Assembly: GCA_963714125.1 (NCBI GenBank)
Contig: OY970234.1
Coordinates: 2,976,001-3,040,000, forward strand
DNA: 64,000 bases
Direction: 5' to 3'
Source: CAWCAW01 sp963714125
GTDB taxonomy: Bacteria; Actinomycetota; Acidimicrobiia; Acidimicrobiales; UBA8190
The position numbers and the translations under genes are program-made. Below the pieces are notes generated by a model, which saw only the letters and a program-made list of their open reading frames with translations, was not told the origin of the DNA and did not search any database. Of this stretch, positions 15,049 to 23,293 are shown in pieces (the stretch's first letter is position 1; every line of letters begins with the position of its first letter).

Positions 15049-16304
15049 CGCTGCTGCACCCCAGAACCGAGCCGGCGCCCATACGTACAAGCGATGCCGA
15101 GGATGCCGAGGCACTCATCAGAGAGGCACGCCGACTTCGCCGGCGACGGTGGTCCGTGGGCCTCTTGGTGGCGGCCGTCGTAGCGGCAGGCGTCGGCTCA
15201 GTTGTGGCGGCGGATACGCACGGACCGTCCGCCCCGCCCACAAGGACGCTCGGGCATCACCTGATAAGTCAGTCCCACGAGTTCAGACCCGGGCTGCCCG
15301 AAGGTCCGTACGCCAACCTCACCGTGGCGGGCCCGCTCGCAGTCGCGCCCAGCGGCGCCCTCTATGTCGCCGATGTCAATCGCCGCCGCGTCCTGGTCCG
15401 TCTCCCCAGCGGACGCTTTCGCGTCGTCGCCGGCAATGGAAAGAAGGGTGTCTCGGGCGACGGCGGGCCGGCCATTGACGCCGAGTTCTTGGACATTGCC
15501 GATATGGCGGTCGGGCCCGACGGGAGCCTCTACGTCGTCGATGGAGACCGGGTCCGTGTGGTCAGCCCCGGCGGCGTGATCTCAACGGTGGCCGGCATTG
15601 CTGGCATGCCCGCCATGCCCACCAGGGCGCCATGCTGCGGGCCCACGCCGCTTCCGCCACCGATCGCAAACGGGACGCCAGCTCGCTCGGTGTCGATCGA
15701 CCGTCTCAACTCGGCGGCGATCGCCTTGAGCAAACAGGGCGTGCTGTACATCTCAACGGGGATGCAGATCCTTCGTCTTGACGCAGCCACCGGCACCCTC
15801 GAGGTCGTCACAACGACAGCGCCTGGTCCTCCCTATAACGGCCAACCACTCGACAGTCTCGGACAGATCGCGGTTGATGCGCAGGGCGACATCCTCGTCT
15901 CGGGTGGCAATGGCTGGGCTATCTGGCAGGTCGCGCCCAGCGGCGTCGCCACCGAGGTGATCTCGCCGAACGCTCGGCGCAGTGGGGGCAATACTTCCGT
16001 GTTGGAGCGCGGCCCCGACGGACTTGTCTACGGCGAGTCGGGGTCAACGTTGCTGAAAGTGAACGGCTACCGGGCCACTCCCGGCTACTCCTTTCCCGAG
16101 TCGGGGCGCTCGTACTTTTGCCTCACGTACTTCGCCTTAGGACCTGACGGCACGGTGTACGCCGACGAGATCCCGGGGTTCTCCGCCTTCGAGAGATATC
16201 AACAGCTCCGCGTCGTCCAAGACGACCGATCTTCGGTGCTCTGGCAGCAAAGTGCTGCCGATGTGGCTCGCTCTACCGATTACATCAAAAGCGACCCGGG
16301 TTGA
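15045..16304 (+). CDS. Membrane-anchored NHL-type beta-propeller protein
   Basis: 419 residues. A cytoplasmic basic N-terminus (ARRLRRRRW) is followed by one transmembrane helix (SVGLLVAAVVAAGVGSVVAA), then an extracellular propeller of NHL-like repeats: LAVAPSGALYVADVNRRRVLV, FRVVAGNGKKGVSGDGGPA, MAVGPDGSLYVVDGDRVRVV, GGVISTVAG, IAVDAQGDILVSGGNG. Such propellers bind proteins, sugars or act as scaffold; no enzyme signature is visible. Coupling to a YtrA-type regulator suggests it belongs to an envelope-stress or cell-surface response. It lacks the ABC transporter genes often found beside YtrA. Confidence 0.8.
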   Translation: MTLLHPRTEPAPIRTSDAEDAEALIREARRLRRRRWSVGLLVAAVVAAGVGSVVAADTHGPSAPPTRTLGHHLISQSHEFRPGLPEGPYANLTVAGPLAVAPSGALYVADVNRRRVLVRLPSGRFRVVAGNGKKGVSGDGGPAIDAEFLDIADMAVGPDGSLYVVDGDRVRVVSPGGVISTVAGIAGMPAMPTRAPCCGPTPLPPPIANGTPARSVSIDRLNSAAIALSKQGVLYISTGMQILRLDAATGTLEVVTTTAPGPPYNGQPLDSLGQIAVDAQGDILVSGGNGWAIWQVAPSGVATEVISPNARRSGGNTSVLERGPDGLVYGESGSTLLKVNGYRATPGYSFPESGRSYFCLTYFALGPDGTVYADEIPGFSAFERYQQLRVVQDDRSSVLWQQSAADVARSTDYIKSDPG

Positions 16305-16331
16305 TCGATGTGAGGTGAGCGTGCCGGGGCA

Positions 16332-17138
16332 TTACGGCCCAGAGAGTCCCAACATCTTGGTTACGCCGTGGTCGCGCCCGGCTGTGTAGCCGCCGTCAAC
16401 GACCAGCGCATGGCCCGTAATGAACGAGGCGTCAGCAGAGAGCAAGAAGGCGGCCGCGGAGGCGATCTCTTCCGGCTGCCCGAACCGTCCCAGTTTGTGC
16501 TCGGCGATGATCCCCCGGCGGGCCTCCTCCATGCCTTCCATACCGAAGATCGACTGCGTCATCGGGGTGTCGATGAACCCCGGGCAGATCGTGTTGACCC
16601 GAATGCCACGCCCGGCGTAGTCGATGGCCATGTTCTTGGTGAGGATGACCACTCCCCCCTTTGACGCGCTGTAGGCGCTGCCGCCGGCCGTACCCTCGAG
16701 CCCCTCGATACTGGCGATGGTCACGACCGATCCGCGCTCGCCGGCGATGGGCTCCTGTTCGAGCATGCGGGTGATGACGTGCTTCGCCGTCACGAACGTG
16801 CCGAAAAGGTTCACCGCGATCACCCTCTCCCACTCCGCCTTGTCGACGAGATGGACTGGACCGCCCCCGGCCACGCCGGCCGCGCTGACGAGTCCGTCGA
16901 TGCGCCCGAATGTCGTGACGGCCCGGTCGATGAGTCCTTGCACCGCGGCTTCGTCGGTAACGTCGAGAAGCTCGAACTCCCCCGCACCCGCTCCCGCACC
17001 GGCATCCGCGCCGGGTGCGGCGACTACATCGGTACCCAACACCTTGGCGCCCTCGTCGACGAGGCGTCGGGCGGTGGCCCGGCCGATGCCCGAGGCTGCC
17101 CCGGTGACGATGACGTTCTTCCCTTTGAGACCTTGCAT
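16332..17138 (-). CDS. Short-chain dehydrogenase/reductase
   Basis: Classical SDR of 268 residues using NAD(P)H. Motifs: TGxxxGxG as VTGAASGIGRA, acidic residue after strand 2 (LGTDVVAAPG) favouring NAD, the NNAG-equivalent SAAGVAGG, catalytic Ser in VVTIASIEG and YxxxK as YSASK, then CPGFIDTPMT. A short Gly/Ala repeat (GADAGAGAGAGEFE) is inserted after strand 2. ATG 17138 is chosen over GTG 17141 because GAGGAG has better spacing. It is divergent from a TetR-LLM-esterase run, so it may belong to the same catabolic unit. Confidence 0.9.
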   Translation of the reverse strand: MQGLKGKNVIVTGAASGIGRATARRLVDEGAKVLGTDVVAAPGADAGAGAGAGEFELLDVTDEAAVQGLIDRAVTTFGRIDGLVSAAGVAGGGPVHLVDKAEWERVIAVNLFGTFVTAKHVITRMLEQEPIAGERGSVVTIASIEGLEGTAGGSAYSASKGGVVILTKNMAIDYAGRGIRVNTICPGFIDTPMTQSIFGMEGMEEARRGIIAEHKLGRFGQPEEIASAAAFLLSADASFITGHALVVDGGYTAGRDHGVTKMLGLSGP

Positions 17139-17200
17139 CACCGCTCCTCAGTGGGTCATGAGACTGGTTGCCGCTTACTGAACAACATGATAGAACTTGT

Positions 17201-17208
17201 ACAGCTGT
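17201..17208. promoter_or_regulatory. Small palindrome in the SDR / TetR divergent region
   Basis: ACAGCTGT is a perfect 8-bp palindrome in the 101-base spacer between the SDR and TetR genes, where a TetR operator would be expected. The neighbouring TAGAACTTGTACAG (17191-17204) matches a KstR motif in only one half. Both are weak. Confidence 0.2.
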
Positions 17209-17239
17209 CGTGCTTAGGAACGAGGAGGGAGGTCCGGCC

Positions 17240-17848
17240 GTGGACACTGCGCACCGCACCCCACGCGCCGAGGAGACCTCGACGACCCAAGAGCGCATCC
17301 TCGACGCCGCCGAGCAGTGCATCGGTCGCTATGGACTGCGCCGAGTGTCAATGGCCGACGTGGCCGCTCGTGCCGGGCTTTCACGGGGTTCTGTCTATCT
17401 CCACTTCGCCGACCGCGCCGCCCTGGTTGATGCTGTCCTCGGACGGGTTGCCGTTCGGTTCGTCGCCAGCAGCGAGCCGGCTGTCCGTCGACGCCGCACG
17501 CTGGCAGGCCAAGTCGCCGAGGCAGCCGTATTCATCCGAGAGCACGTCGGCGACGAATTGCTGACCCTTGATCTGCAGGCCGACGAAGAGAGCCTGGTCG
17601 CTACTGTGCTCACCGCCCAGATCCATCGCCTGGTGGCCCAGTGGGTGGAGTTCTGGATCCCGTTTTTGATCGACGCGCAGAACCGCGGCGAAGTCCGCTC
17701 CGACCTGGATCTGCCCCGGGCCGGCGAGTGGATCGTCCGGTTGCTGCTGTCATTTGCCGTCATGCCGTCGGTCTCCGTCAATCTCGACAATCCTGACGAT
17801 GTTCGATCCTTCGTGCGCGACCACCTGGTGGCCGGGCTCGCCGCGTGA
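17240..17848 (+). CDS. TetR/AcrR-family transcriptional regulator
   Basis: 202 residues. N-terminal helix-turn-helix: TQERILDAAEQCIGRYGLRRVSMADVAARAGLSRGSVYLHFADRAALVDAVL. The C-terminal ligand-binding helices end RSFVRDHLVAGLAA. The GTG at 17240 is preceded by GAGGGAGG with good spacing; an in-frame ATG at 17168 would add ~24 residues overlapping the intergenic control region and is less likely. It probably represses the divergent SDR gene and/or the LLM-esterase genes that follow 59 bases downstream. The ligand is unknown. Confidence 0.9.
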   Translation: MDTAHRTPRAEETSTTQERILDAAEQCIGRYGLRRVSMADVAARAGLSRGSVYLHFADRAALVDAVLGRVAVRFVASSEPAVRRRRTLAGQVAEAAVFIREHVGDELLTLDLQADEESLVATVLTAQIHRLVAQWVEFWIPFLIDAQNRGEVRSDLDLPRAGEWIVRLLLSFAVMPSVSVNLDNPDDVRSFVRDHLVAGLAA

Positions 17849-17861
17849 GCACCTGACCCTT

Positions 17862-17885
17862 ATCGGAATCGGAATCGGAATCGGA
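17862..17885 (+). repeat. Four tandem copies of ATCGGA
   Basis: A perfect 6-bp tandem repeat (4 units) in the 59-base gap between the TetR and LLM genes, directly before an AGAGGAAA ribosome-binding site. Copy number of such repeats can vary by slippage and could tune spacing or translation, but nothing here proves a role. Confidence 0.8.
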
Positions 17886-17907
17886 AATCAGAAAGAGGAA
17901 ATTCGTC

Positions 17908-19014
17908 ATGCAATTCGCCCTGTTCTACGAGATCCCGGTGCCAGCTCCTTGGGGCAAAGACGATGAGCATCAGGCCTACAAGAACACGCTCGAGCAAGCC
18001 GTGGCCGGGGAGCGTTTCGGGTGGGACCGCTTCTGGACGGTGGAGCACCACTTCCTGTCGGAGTATTCGCACTGCTCGAATCCCGAGGTCCTCTACGGCG
18101 CCATCGCGGCCCGCACCGAACGCATTCGTCTCGGCTATGGCGTGCGGCTTATGCCTCAGCCCTACAACCACCCCGTGCGCACGGCGGAGTCGGCGGCCGT
18201 TCTCGATCTCATCTCGGACGGACGCGTCGACTTCGGCACGGGCCGATCGTCGACGAGAGCCGAGCTCGAAGGCTTTGGTGTGGATCCGGCCGAGACCCGG
18301 GGGATGTGGCAGGAGGCCATCGAGCACGTGGTGGGGTGCTGGACCCATGACGAGTACGAGTTCGCCGGGAAGTACTGGAGCATGCCCAAGCGTCGGGTAC
18401 TGCCCAAGCCCTTGCAAGACCCGCACCCGCCCATATGGGGAGCCACCAGCTCCGAGGACGGTCACCGGCAAGTGGGATCGCTGGGACTCGGCCTGTGTTC
18501 GTTCGCCGTCGGCGTGTCCCCTGAACAGGTGAAGGAGAAGGTCGACATCTACCGAGCTGCCGTCGGCCAGTGCACCAAGCCCATCGGCGCTTTCGTCAAC
18601 AACAATGCCGCCACCTTCACGATGACACTGTGCGCGCCCGATCGCGACGAAGCCATTGCCACGGCCCGAGAATCCTTCGAGTGGTATCCAAAGGCCGGCG
18701 CCCGGCTCATCGGATCGTTGACGGACTGGATGATCGAGCGCCAGCAGGATCTGGGCTCCTATTCCTACTCCGCCGACATGAAGAAGGTCGACGAGGACGG
18801 GACCCTCGACCTGTTGACCATGGAGTACCTCGTCGATGCCAATGCCTGTGTGGTGGGCACGCCCGAGGACTGCATCCGAACATGCGAGCTGTATGAGGAA
18901 GCGGGCATTGATTTGCTCTTGTGTCTGGTGAACCCTTACAAGATCTCGCACGAAGCAGTCATGCAGACCATCGAGTTGATGGGAACCGAAGTCATTCCCA
19001 GATTCCGCCGATGA
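17908..19014 (+). CDS. LLM-class flavin-dependent oxidoreductase (luciferase-like)
   Basis: 368 residues of the bacterial luciferase-like monooxygenase superfamily (FMNH2- or F420-dependent TIM barrel). Characteristic segments: QFALFYEIPVP, WDRFWTVEHHFLSEYSHCSNPEVL, RIRLGYGVRLMPQ, NHPVRTAESAAVLDLISDGRVDFGTGRS and the late GTPEDCIRTCELYEEAGID. Relatives oxidise or cleave alkanes, terpenes, ketones or sulfonates. Its stop overlaps the start of the esterase gene (ATGA at 19011). Together with the SDR and TetR next door this suggests oxidation of an alcohol/ketone to an ester and hydrolysis of that ester, which is inference. Confidence 0.9.
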   Translation: MQFALFYEIPVPAPWGKDDEHQAYKNTLEQAVAGERFGWDRFWTVEHHFLSEYSHCSNPEVLYGAIAARTERIRLGYGVRLMPQPYNHPVRTAESAAVLDLISDGRVDFGTGRSSTRAELEGFGVDPAETRGMWQEAIEHVVGCWTHDEYEFAGKYWSMPKRRVLPKPLQDPHPPIWGATSSEDGHRQVGSLGLGLCSFAVGVSPEQVKEKVDIYRAAVGQCTKPIGAFVNNNAATFTMTLCAPDRDEAIATARESFEWYPKAGARLIGSLTDWMIERQQDLGSYSYSADMKKVDEDGTLDLLTMEYLVDANACVVGTPEDCIRTCELYEEAGIDLLLCLVNPYKISHEAVMQTIELMGTEVIPRFRR

Positions 19015-19967
19015 TCCTCGACCCCGAACTCGAGGCAGTCCTGGCCGGCCTGACGGACGATCCATCGGCGCCGTCGGCGTTCGAAGACATGAATTTCATT
19101 CGTGCCTTGCGCACCACGGGGGTGGCCGCTGCCCTGGGAACCGAGGCCGGGCTTGGCCCCGACGAGCCGGTGACCATCGAGGATCGCACCATCGCCGGCC
19201 TGGGAGCCGATCACCAGCCGACGGTTCGGATATACGCACCGACACACGTCGACGGACCGGCACCGGCCGTCGTGTATTTCCACGGTGGCGCCTTCATGCT
19301 CGGGGATCTGAACATCGAGCAGCTCCGCTGTCTACGGCTGGCGGCGGACGCCGGCTGCGTGGTGGTGTCGGTCGACTACCGGTTGACTCCCGAGCACCCC
19401 TACCCGGCCGGCGTGGAGGACTGTTACGCGGGATTGCTGTGGACCGCCGCCCACGCCGACGAACTTGGCATCGACATCGAGCGCATCGCCGTGGCCGGGA
19501 GTAGCGCGGGCGGAGCGTTGGCGGCGGCAGTCGCGCTCATGGCGCGCGACAGCAAAGGTCCCGCACTGGCGTTCCAGATGCTGATCTATCCCGTCATCGA
19601 CGATCGGATGACAACAACGTCAATGCTCACCGGAGAGGCCACTCCCCTATTTCGTCGCGCCGATGCCGTCGTGATGTGGCGGTATTACCTCGGCGATGAC
19701 CCGGGAGATGTTTCGCCCTATGCGGCGCCGGGAAGATCCAAGGACTTGTCCGGCCTTCCCCCCGCCTACGTGATGGTGGCCGAGCACGATCCGCTGCGTG
19801 ACGAGGGCATCGAATACGCGCTCGGGCTCCTCCACGCCGGCGTACCCACCGAACTGCACTGCCTCGCTGGGGTGTGCCACGGATTCGATCTCATCGCCCC
19901 GCACAGCGCCGTGGGCCGAAGGGCACTCGACGAACAGGTGGCCGTGCTGCGCCGCGCTCTCACCTGA
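19011..19967 (+). CDS. Alpha/beta hydrolase, hormone-sensitive-lipase family
   Basis: 318 residues. Oxyanion-hole HGGAFMLGD, nucleophile elbow GSSAGG, acid residue in VMVAEHDPLRDEG and catalytic His in GVCHGFD are all in the order and spacing of family IV (HSL) esterases. It cleaves carboxyl esters of medium or short acyl chains. The elbow reads GSSAGG instead of the usual GDSAGG. It is translationally coupled to the LLM oxidoreductase through an ATGA overlap. The protein is cytoplasmic, with no signal sequence. Confidence 0.92.
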   Translation: MILDPELEAVLAGLTDDPSAPSAFEDMNFIRALRTTGVAAALGTEAGLGPDEPVTIEDRTIAGLGADHQPTVRIYAPTHVDGPAPAVVYFHGGAFMLGDLNIEQLRCLRLAADAGCVVVSVDYRLTPEHPYPAGVEDCYAGLLWTAAHADELGIDIERIAVAGSSAGGALAAAVALMARDSKGPALAFQMLIYPVIDDRMTTTSMLTGEATPLFRRADAVVMWRYYLGDDPGDVSPYAAPGRSKDLSGLPPAYVMVAEHDPLRDEGIEYALGLLHAGVPTELHCLAGVCHGFDLIAPHSAVGRRALDEQVAVLRRALT

Positions 19968-20768
19968 TCCACAGTCGATTCAGATTGGCACCACAGGCCC
20001 AAGGCGCACGCTGTGGTCATGAACCACACACGCGACGATCCCTGGCCGGCGAAAGCACCAACGAGCGCGCCAACGCCCGCACCGACGCTGCGAGCGGCGG
20101 CGCTGTTGACGGCGACGCAGCGAGCGGCGACGGAGTCCAGCGTCCATACGTGGCGACGGGCACGGGATCCTCCGGTTCGATTTCGTGAGCCCGCCCGCCA
20201 GGTTTTGCTGCCACCTATTTGGTGGACAACTCACCGGCCGAAAACATGACTGGTGGTGCCGTTTGGCGGTGGTATTCCACTGAACACACGCACTGACCGG
20301 ACACACACGACGGCGGGACAAGGTGCCGGTGGGACAACGCGTGTAGTCATGGTGTGAAGATCCTGTGAGCTTTATCCCCAAGGACGCCGTCTGCCAACAC
20401 TCGGATCCAGGCGTCACACGCGGATGTTTTCCACCTCTCGTCCACATCACTGTGGACACCGAGGGGCCTCAAACCCGGAATGTTCACGGTCGTGTCACGC
20501 CACGTTGGTCTCCAATTCATTCCTCGACGACCGCCGTTCAACTCACGTTCAACGCACGTTCGGTTTCTGGTCACGCTCGTCGGGCTCGGAGCGTCGAGAT
20601 CGCACAAATAGAGGATCCTCCAGCACCGCGGCGCCGCCCCTACGCCCGACCGCCCGTGCCCTGAGCCCGGCGGACTGCCCGGTCCCCCCGCCTGGACCCC
20701 GAACCCGAGTCCCGAATGTCACCTCGCATTACCATCTGGCCCTGGGCCCAGCCCGGGCTCAACGTGCG
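19968..20768. other. Gene-poor region with DnaA-box-like 9-mers
   Basis: About 800 bases without a convincing gene; the open frames here have no protein-like composition. Between 20221 and 20459 several 9-mers resemble the actinobacterial DnaA box TT(G/A)TCCACA: TTGTCCACC (minus, 20221-20229), TTATCCCCA (plus, 20372-20380), TTTTCCACC (plus, 20427-20435), TCGTCCACA (plus, 20438-20446) and GTGTCCACA (minus, 20451-20459). Four of the five differ from the box at one position and TTTTCCACC at two. GTCCACATCACTGTGGAC (20440-20457) is also a perfect inverted repeat with 7-bp arms. No dnaA, dnaN or AT-rich unwinding region is visible, so a chromosomal origin is not claimed. Confidence 0.4.
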
Positions 20769-23102
20769 ATGGGCTCGGGGGTGCGGGTGTCCAAGCGGCA
20801 GTGGGGGATGCTGGCTGTGGTCGCCACGCTTGCATCCGGCCTGATCCTGGCTCCGACCCTGGCGCTGGCTGCTCCCGCCCCCACAACGACGACGCCGACG
20901 ACGACCACGACGATCGTCGGCCTCGCCGGCCGAACGAACCCGCCTCGTGTCGGTGAGGGCGCTCTTCGGACAATCACACTTGCCGCGGGCGAGGTCCCGG
21001 GCTGCCTGGCGGCGACACCGGACGGGACGTTCTGGGCACTGGGTCGCGATGCCCCGTTCTCGATGATCGAGATTCCTCCCTCCGGACCCGCCCACTCATT
21101 TGCCATGCCGGGCACCCCGCCACCCGATCCGGCCTCGCAGTGTCTCGTCGTCGGTCCCGACGGCAACCTGTGGTTCGCCGACCCCGATGCCACGGCCAAG
21201 GACGGCGTCGCCTTTACGGCCATGGCGCGCTTTGACATAGCGACGCACGTCACCACCTTCTTCCGTGTGCCGACCCAAGGCAGCGACCCTCAATTCGTGG
21301 CGGCCAGCCCGTCGAGCCCGTCGGGCATGGGCAACGACATCGTGTGGTTCCTCGAAGTGCACACCAATCGCATCGGCGAGATCGACATGGCCGGCCACGT
21401 GACCGAGCTTGCCTCCATGGGATTTACCGGCCTCGACGGTCTGGTCGTCGAACCCAACGGCGACCTCTGGGTGAGTGGCACCGACGCCGCTGGAACGGTT
21501 CTCGTCGAACTGACCTCGGCGGGAAAGCCACTCCACCGAGTCGCTGTCCCCAGTGGCGCCGGCCCTCTCGTCATAGGCCCCGACGGGAATGTGTGGTTCA
21601 CGTGGGGCAACGGGCTCGGCGAGCTGACCTCGGCCCTGCAGCCCAAGGAGCTCGTGGGAAACCCGATCGTCTTCCCCGCCGCTCTCGCCGTCGGGCCCAA
21701 CGGGCGGGTGTGGTTTGCGAGCGCTTGGTTCGGCTGCGTGTGGAGCGTGTACGGCTACTACCAGGCCTCCCAAAAGGACGCCGTCCCCTACACATCCCCA
21801 GGGTGCGCGTCCAACGTGGTCGCCGGCCCTAGGGGCGTGGCCTTCAGCGCCGGTGCGGCTGCCATGTACTACTTGACCGGTACCGCGGTCCCGGTGATCG
21901 CAGCGTCAAAGGTCTCCACCATCTCCCGCTCGCTTCCCACTCCGAGCCAGGCCCTTCACTCCTTGAAATCCGTGGCCATCGGCGGCGGGATCACAGCCGC
22001 GGTGACCATGCTCCTCACCTTTCCCTCCCAGCTGTTCGACTCCACCTTTGAAGAGAACTACGGCCGCATTTCGAGATGGTGGCGAAAGCGCTTCGGGTGG
22101 CTGGCCCGCGCCATGGCCCCTCTGGCTGCCATCAGTGGCGCACACCAGCCCAGCGGCCCCAGTGGGATCCCTCCGCCGGCACATGGCGAAAATGCTGCAC
22201 GCCCCGACATCCGTAACGACGCGCTCTTCGCCGGGGTGTTGCTGGTAGGCGCGTTCCTCTCCTCGTTTAACGACCCGGGGTTCGGGCTCAAAAGCGCGTC
22301 GGTGCTCACCTACGTCGCCATGGTGCTGGCCCTGGGAGTCGGTATCTTCGGCCCTGCCGTGACGACCGGGGTCTACCACCTCAGACGCCACGGTTCGGCT
22401 CCCCGCCAACTCAAGGCCGTACCCGGAGGGTTGGCCGTGGCGTTGCTCTTTGTCATCTTCAGCCGTCTGGTGGGATTCGAGCCCGGGTACGTCTACGGCG
22501 TGGTGTGCGGGATCTTCTTCACCCGAGAGCTCACCTCCAACGAAAAAGGACGCGTCGCCGCCTTGGGCATATTGACCGTCATCACGGTGAGCGTGACGGC
22601 GTGGTTCGTGTGGTGGCCCCTCCACGCGGCTGCCCTCAAGCCCGGGGCGTTTCCGTTATTGGTGCTGTTGGACGACTTTTTGGCGGCGGTGTTCGTCAGC
22701 GGGCTGGTCGGAACCTTCATCGGCATGATGCCGATAAAGGGACTCCCCGGATTCAGCATCAAGGCCTGGAGTCGCCGAGCCTGGATCGGTGGATTCGCCC
22801 TCACTACGTTCGGGATCGTCCAGATCCTGCTGCAACCGGGCATCGCCGGCCACCCGCATCGCCCTCTCATCGTCTCGATCATCTTGTTCGTCGCTTTCGG
22901 TGCCGGCTCCATCGTGTTTCATGAGTACTTCGAGGAAGTGAAGCGCAAGGCCATCGGGGCCGGACCGCGACCATGGGCCGTCCGTCTGCGCGAGCTGGTT
23001 GATACCGCCCAGGGGCGAACCGTTGAACCCAAGCCCGTTACCGAGCAGATGAACGAGCACCCCGATGGCCCACGTCCCGAAACATCGTCTCCCGTGAGCT
23101 GA
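20769..23102 (+). CDS. Exported Vgb-like beta-propeller fused to a polytopic membrane domain
   Basis: 777 residues from ATG 20769. Order: signal/anchor helix (MLAVVATLASGLILAPTLALA) and a Thr-rich linker; a propeller to residue ~375 with streptogramin-lyase-like repeats such as LVVGPDGNLWFADP, LVVEPNGDLWVSG, LVIGPDGNVWFTW and LAVGPNGRVWFAS; then about eight hydrophobic helices (AIGGGITAAVTMLLTF ... NDALFAGVLLVGAFL ... VYGVVCGIFF ... ALTTFGIVQILLQPG) and a hydrophilic tail. From memory the membrane part resembles the actinobacterial family pipelines call FGLLP-motif membrane protein (DPGFG, FxPGYxYGxxxG). The function of either half is unknown. The start is uncertain; the frame is open back to 20424 but not protein-like. 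Confidence 0.7.
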   Translation: MGSGVRVSKRQWGMLAVVATLASGLILAPTLALAAPAPTTTTPTTTTTIVGLAGRTNPPRVGEGALRTITLAAGEVPGCLAATPDGTFWALGRDAPFSMIEIPPSGPAHSFAMPGTPPPDPASQCLVVGPDGNLWFADPDATAKDGVAFTAMARFDIATHVTTFFRVPTQGSDPQFVAASPSSPSGMGNDIVWFLEVHTNRIGEIDMAGHVTELASMGFTGLDGLVVEPNGDLWVSGTDAAGTVLVELTSAGKPLHRVAVPSGAGPLVIGPDGNVWFTWGNGLGELTSALQPKELVGNPIVFPAALAVGPNGRVWFASAWFGCVWSVYGYYQASQKDAVPYTSPGCASNVVAGPRGVAFSAGAAAMYYLTGTAVPVIAASKVSTISRSLPTPSQALHSLKSVAIGGGITAAVTMLLTFPSQLFDSTFEENYGRISRWWRKRFGWLARAMAPLAAISGAHQPSGPSGIPPPAHGENAARPDIRNDALFAGVLLVGAFLSSFNDPGFGLKSASVLTYVAMVLALGVGIFGPAVTTGVYHLRRHGSAPRQLKAVPGGLAVALLFVIFSRLVGFEPGYVYGVVCGIFFTRELTSNEKGRVAALGILTVITVSVTAWFVWWPLHAAALKPGAFPLLVLLDDFLAAVFVSGLVGTFIGMMPIKGLPGFSIKAWSRRAWIGGFALTTFGIVQILLQPGIAGHPHRPLIVSIILFVAFGAGSIVFHEYFEEVKRKAIGAGPRPWAVRLRELVDTAQGRTVEPKPVTEQMNEHPDGPRPETSSPVS

Positions 23103-23103
23103 C

Positions 23104-23159
23104 CACCGACGAGATGGATCACCGACGAGATGGATCACCGACGAGATGGATCACCGACA
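23104..23159 (+). repeat. 16-bp tandem repeat, 3.5 copies
   Basis: The unit CACCGACGAGATGGAT is repeated perfectly three times (23104-23151) and then partially, starting right after the stop codon of the propeller-membrane gene. The repeat lies in a 191-base spacer before the exported hydrolase gene. Confidence 0.9.
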
Positions 23160-23293
23160 AGACGACTCAGCGACGCCGCCAATCTGCGAGAGGAGCACTC
23201 AGAGCGGCCGCGGTTGCTGTCCCAGATGTTGCGTGTTAGGCAGGATAAACAGTAGGCGGTTGGTCCAAACCATCGAGCGGAAAGCCCTCAATC

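Noticed and set aside
17191..17204. Second KstR-type operator before the TetR gene
   Set aside because: TAGAACTTGTACAG keeps only the first half of TnnAACnnGTTnnA (GTA replaces GTT and the last base is G).
19980..20459. 159-aa minus-strand open frame in the gap before the propeller-membrane gene
   Set aside because: Arg/Cys/Ser-rich random composition, no motif, no ribosome-binding site; the high GC content makes such frames common.
20221..20459. Chromosomal replication origin
   Set aside because: DnaA-box-like 9-mers are imperfect, no dnaA/dnaN/gyrase genes and no AT-rich unwinding element nearby. Kept only as a low-level observation.
20424..20768. N-terminal extension of the propeller-membrane gene
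   Set aside because: The extra 115 residues look untranslated (Pro/Arg/Ser-rich, Cys scattered), and a signal sequence starts only after 20769.
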